This document shows, piece by piece, positions 60,976 to 64,000 of a stretch of DNA of 64,000 bases. The stretch lies in the NCBI RefSeq assembly GCF_037325665.1, contig NC_090246.1:38997786-39061785 (forward strand), in the 5' to 3' direction. Origin of the DNA: Littorina saxatilis. Lineage: Eukaryota; Mollusca; Gastropoda; Littorinimorpha; Littorinidae. Made by a program: the position numbers and the translations under genes. Each line of letters opens with the position of its first letter. The first letter of the stretch is position 1. Under the pieces are notes generated by a model. It was not told the origin of the DNA. It saw only the letters and a program-made list of their open reading frames with translations, and searched no databases.

Positions 60976-61027
60976 TGTCTCTGGTTACTTGGCAGCTCTC
61001 ACATAACAATTCCAAGAATGATTTATC

Positions 61028-62049
61028 CTGAAACAAATAAACAATAAATAAATAACAATTGCACACCATGTCATGCAGGCTGCTTAGACCATTGTAAACA
61101 CAATTTTATAACTAACATTGAACAGTCCACAATTCCCACACTAGTCTTAATATTAGAACTGTTCTAGCTGCATCCATGCATGCACAAGTGTGCACTTACA
61201 ATCTTTAGAGCTTTTTTAAAATGTCCCTTTCTGCAAGTGCATACACAAAAACATACATCTGTCTTATGACATGTATCTGATTTTTTTATGGAAACCCTTG
61301 CTCATTCAATCTGTCATGCAATGCTGTGCAAGAAGCAGGACTGCCAGTTACAGAAATATTTTCACTAATTCCGATAAGTAGGATTTTCTACCCCTTCCCT
61401 CCCTTGGAACTCCTAACATGACACAACCAATACCAGTTACTGTGGCTGATAGCAATGCAAGGGAGAGAACCTGCTGGCACTGCAAAGTATCCGTCGACAC
61501 AACAGACTGCCATAAAGCATTTAAAAAATCAATGCTAGCCCTCTACAACCCGCCCTTCCACACATACACACAGAATGAATACATGTCCTGGTCATTCAGT
61601 GACATACGGGTATGCACAGGATGGAAACCTAGCTTGCAATCTTGGTCTTCGGTCACTGACACATACTTTATTTATCTGACACCTGGCCGGCCGATGGTTT
61701 TGACATGTAAGAGGTCCTCTAAATGAAATTTGTTTTTGTAGCTCAGACATTTGGACTCACACATATTTTCAACCAGGTCTAGCTGACCTTTTGTCCTCTG
61801 AGTCTGAGTCAAGGTACAAGACTGCTTGTGGAGAAAAATCTTCTTGGAAATAAATGGACAGGTAATGATCCCTGAGAGTGGGAGCACATCTTTTATTAAC
61901 ACTAAATCTAATCTTTACAAGAATCCAGATTTCAAAAATCCCTCAACGAAACCTACTTCAGTACTAGTTTCCCTTTCTTTACTTTTTTTTATTCATGTAA
62001 AGCACCATATGCATATGTTCTGTTCACATTACGTACTATAGGATCAAAG
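61028..62049. other. hyccin upstream or 5' intron, no exon confirmed
   Basis: Two frames (plus 61418-61726, minus 61672-61902) are open but match nothing I know; the minus one ends in a possible donor whose phase does not join the hyccin exon. A non-coding first hyccin exon should lie here or beyond. Confidence 0.3.
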
Positions 62050-62340
62050 CACACAGTTTACTTACATGCCTGCGTGCATGGGATATGGGTGTGTTTGTGA
62101 TAATGTATTAACTATTATAGTGCAATGTGTGTTATAGTGCGTGTGTCTGTATGTGTGTCCGTGCGCGCGTTTGTGATAATGTATTATACTATAGTGCAAT
62201 GTGTTATTCATTGATATGTGTGTGATTGCACTGTAAATAAGGTTATGTTATTGTTTTTCTCTCCCAATTATTGTACATGCAGCGTTTGAGCAGGGGTTAA
62301 ACCCTGGATACACGCACTTTATAAATACATGTAGTATGAA
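62050..62340 (+). repeat. retroposon-like 3' tail with internal duplication
   Basis: 'gataatgtattaactatta' / 'gataatgtattatactat' units recur about 75 bp apart. The stretch ends with 'gataca cgcac' and 'tataaatacatgta', resembling a LINE/SINE 3' end. Confidence 0.3.
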
Positions 62341-63059
62341 CAGACTGCATGAAGTAAAAACTAAATCAGGCATAGCTGGTGCATATATCTCTCAATCAAC
62401 TGGTGGCCATTGCAACAGGCTTCCCCTTCTGTTTTTAGCTATGAAAATATGTCCTTGGGTGTAATATTACAGAAACTAGTAACTGCTTTGAATGTAAGCT
62501 CTTATACGCCTACTTAACAGTCCACGATCAGTCAGGGAATATCACAAATATTTCGAGTCAAAGTAGTATACACGCCTCATCTGCGTGAAATCAAAAGTAT
62601 CTGGGAGAGACGAATAAGAAAAGGGGTGTGAGTGTGACGAGTGGCAAAAACAGTGTTGACCTCGTCCATTAAACATCAAATACTGCTCTGTTTTTTAAAG
62701 CATAAACTATGCTATAAACAGTTTCCAAATTTTGACAAGTGAGCTTGCATCGTACATTTGACAGGATGTCATCAGCAGAGCAACAGGGCACAGCTGACGA
62801 AGAGCAGACGACACATCAAGAACACAAATGAAGATGTCATCGATCAACTGGGGACACGGTTTTCAAACGGATTTACCGGTATGCGCCACAGAAACTACGA
62901 CAAAGCGACGCATTCAGTTGTTACTTTATACTTTTTTACCTGAACTTACTTCTTCCCTCTCGATCAGACGCTCTTACATGCTGATTTGCAGTTTTATTTG
63001 CGTGCACTTAGAATCCAAACAACAATCCACCTGCTGCCGATTGCCAGAAGTTAGTCGTT

Positions 63060-63240
63060 ATTGGGAACTTCCGGTAAATGACGACATTGAATTCATGTTT
63101 TATGTGAGTAAATAAATATTTGACACAAAAGTCTTGCAGGTCTCTTTTTGAAATGTATCTGGTACATATTCCAGAAGTTCTATAACATTGCAAAATAATA
63201 GTCTGCTTCTCATCACGACATTATTACTTCTGCCCACAAA
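63060..63240. promoter_or_regulatory. candidate divergent promoter (hyccin minus, unknown gene plus)
   Basis: Lies between the upstream side of hyccin and a plus-strand start candidate. Contains an ETS-type 'cttccgg' (63068-63074). No TATA box in a convincing place. Confidence 0.25.
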
Positions 63241-63259
63241 ATGGCTGCCTTCAAACGAG
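63241..63259 (+). CDS. possible short first coding exon of a plus-strand gene
   Basis: ATG in strong context (acaaaATGG) encodes M-A-A-F-K-R plus one base, followed by a consensus donor GTGAGA. Only six codons, so the evidence is weak; no following exon is seen before the window ends. Confidence 0.3.
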
Positions 63260-63261
63260 GT

Positions 63262-64000
63262 GAGAAGGACACAGAACTGTTATTTACTAAATCAAGTTTA
63301 TTTATGTCCACAGAGTGTATTTCTCAGGATGTAATGAGTTCTTCAATGGCAACTTACTCTATAATTTTACAAGTTGCATTTAGTGTCTGCTCATGCATGT
63401 TATAATACACATGCACGGAAGATTCGTCTGCTAGTGTTGCAAAATGGGCACTGGTGCAGTCCCCCTAGAATGAGATCAATTATTTTGCGATCGTTAATGA
63501 GTTTCCCAAATAATCGCTTTCTGAAAACGCTTCTTCGCTTTCAGAGATCATAGAATTCTGAGTCCAGATTGTGTAATCACAGCTGCAGGAAAAAAACTGC
63601 CTCAGCTGTGGCAAAAATTGAGAACCAATGCATGAACATATCAATGCATGTGGAACTATCGGTATTACAAATTGTAAAGTGTTAGGGTAAAGGTATTTAA
63701 TTCCGACCGATTTTTGGGGTACCTAAATCCGACCCCCTCCTATAATGCCTTCTGCTTGAGGGCAATGAGGGCCATACAGGCACAGTAACCGCCCTCCCCC
63801 TGCCCCACCTCTTTTCTTTTTTTTTATCTTTTTTTTATTTTATTTTTTATTTTTCTCCTTTTCTTTTTTTTTTCTTTTTTTATTTTATTTTATGTTAAGG
63901 ACACACACTTGCACTTCGCCAACATGTTAGTAATGGTCAATTCATTGATCGCTGAACATTATTGGAAGAAGAAGAAGAAGACCGATTTTCCCAGTCACAT
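63262..64000. other. flanking DNA to window end, nothing recognised
   Basis: Contains a T-rich tract (63815-63892) and a short (GAA)n at 63966-63980 that could be the tail of another SINE. Confidence 0.3.

Noticed and set aside
60976-61027. Coding sequence DKSFLELLCESCQVTRD in another frame of the hyccin start exon
   Set aside because: Its phase cannot join exon 2, whereas the MLLKPVQEWLSEYK frame joins perfectly and matches the family.
61690-61830. Upstream coding exon of hyccin on the minus strand
   Set aside because: Its possible donor leaves a phase that gives a stop in the next exon, and hyccin already has a start with an in-frame stop before it.

Overview
The window is animal nuclear DNA: genes are split by GT-AG introns, intergenic DNA is packed with dinucleotide repeats, tRNA-derived SINEs, LINE and Penelope-like fragments and short inverted-repeat elements. 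The repeat families (a SINE-like family ending in a 'gtgtttaacgtcg' tail, copies starting with a CCCGGCTTCGCCGGG hairpin, inverted-repeat copies carrying 'gtgagtacatagactcac') look to me like those of marine gastropods, most likely a caenogastropod such as a periwinkle. That assignment is from memory and inference, not a search.

Two host genes can be named from their protein sequence, both on the minus strand. The first is an ortholog of CCDC14, a centrosome and centriolar-satellite protein. Ten coding exons between 4911 and 22256 join with matching phases at every junction into one frame of 1285 codons plus stop. The second is an ortholog of hyccin (FAM126/HYCC), the small subunit of the plasma-membrane PI4KA-TTC7-EFR3 complex. 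Only its first three coding exons are seen (60934-60975, 60482-60586, 47460-47594; 94 residues), separated by a 347-nt and a 12.9-kb intron. The rest of the gene was not found before a 200-N assembly gap at 29744-29943. Two further gene starts are proposed from start codon plus splice donor: an unidentified minus-strand gene (28515-28651), and a weak plus-strand candidate at 63241, which would share a divergent promoter with hyccin.

Layout: 1-2331, a 5'-truncated LINE with a long open reverse transcriptase frame. 2332-22300, CCDC14, whose introns hold at least eight transposable-element insertions, including a Penelope-like element, a 586-bp insert with a 14-bp target-site duplication, and hAT-, pogo- and Helitron-like short elements. 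22400-29743, intergenic DNA with LINE fragments, foldback elements and the unidentified first exon. 29744-29943, gap. 29944-47459, repeat-rich DNA with a three-level nest of transposons at 35.4-37.3 kb and no recognised exon. 47460-61027, hyccin, with a 61-bp tandem array derived from a tRNA-like sequence in its large intron. 61028-64000, upstream DNA.

The most unusual items are the tandem array of tRNA-like 5' halves (47894-48381), a short transposon family that spreads dense nuclear-receptor half-sites, the nested insertions, a copy of the CCDC14 C-terminal coding segment in its own 3' flank, and a transposon end 11 bp from a splice donor. No LTR retrovirus, Polinton or other capsid-bearing element was recognised, and nothing prokaryotic.
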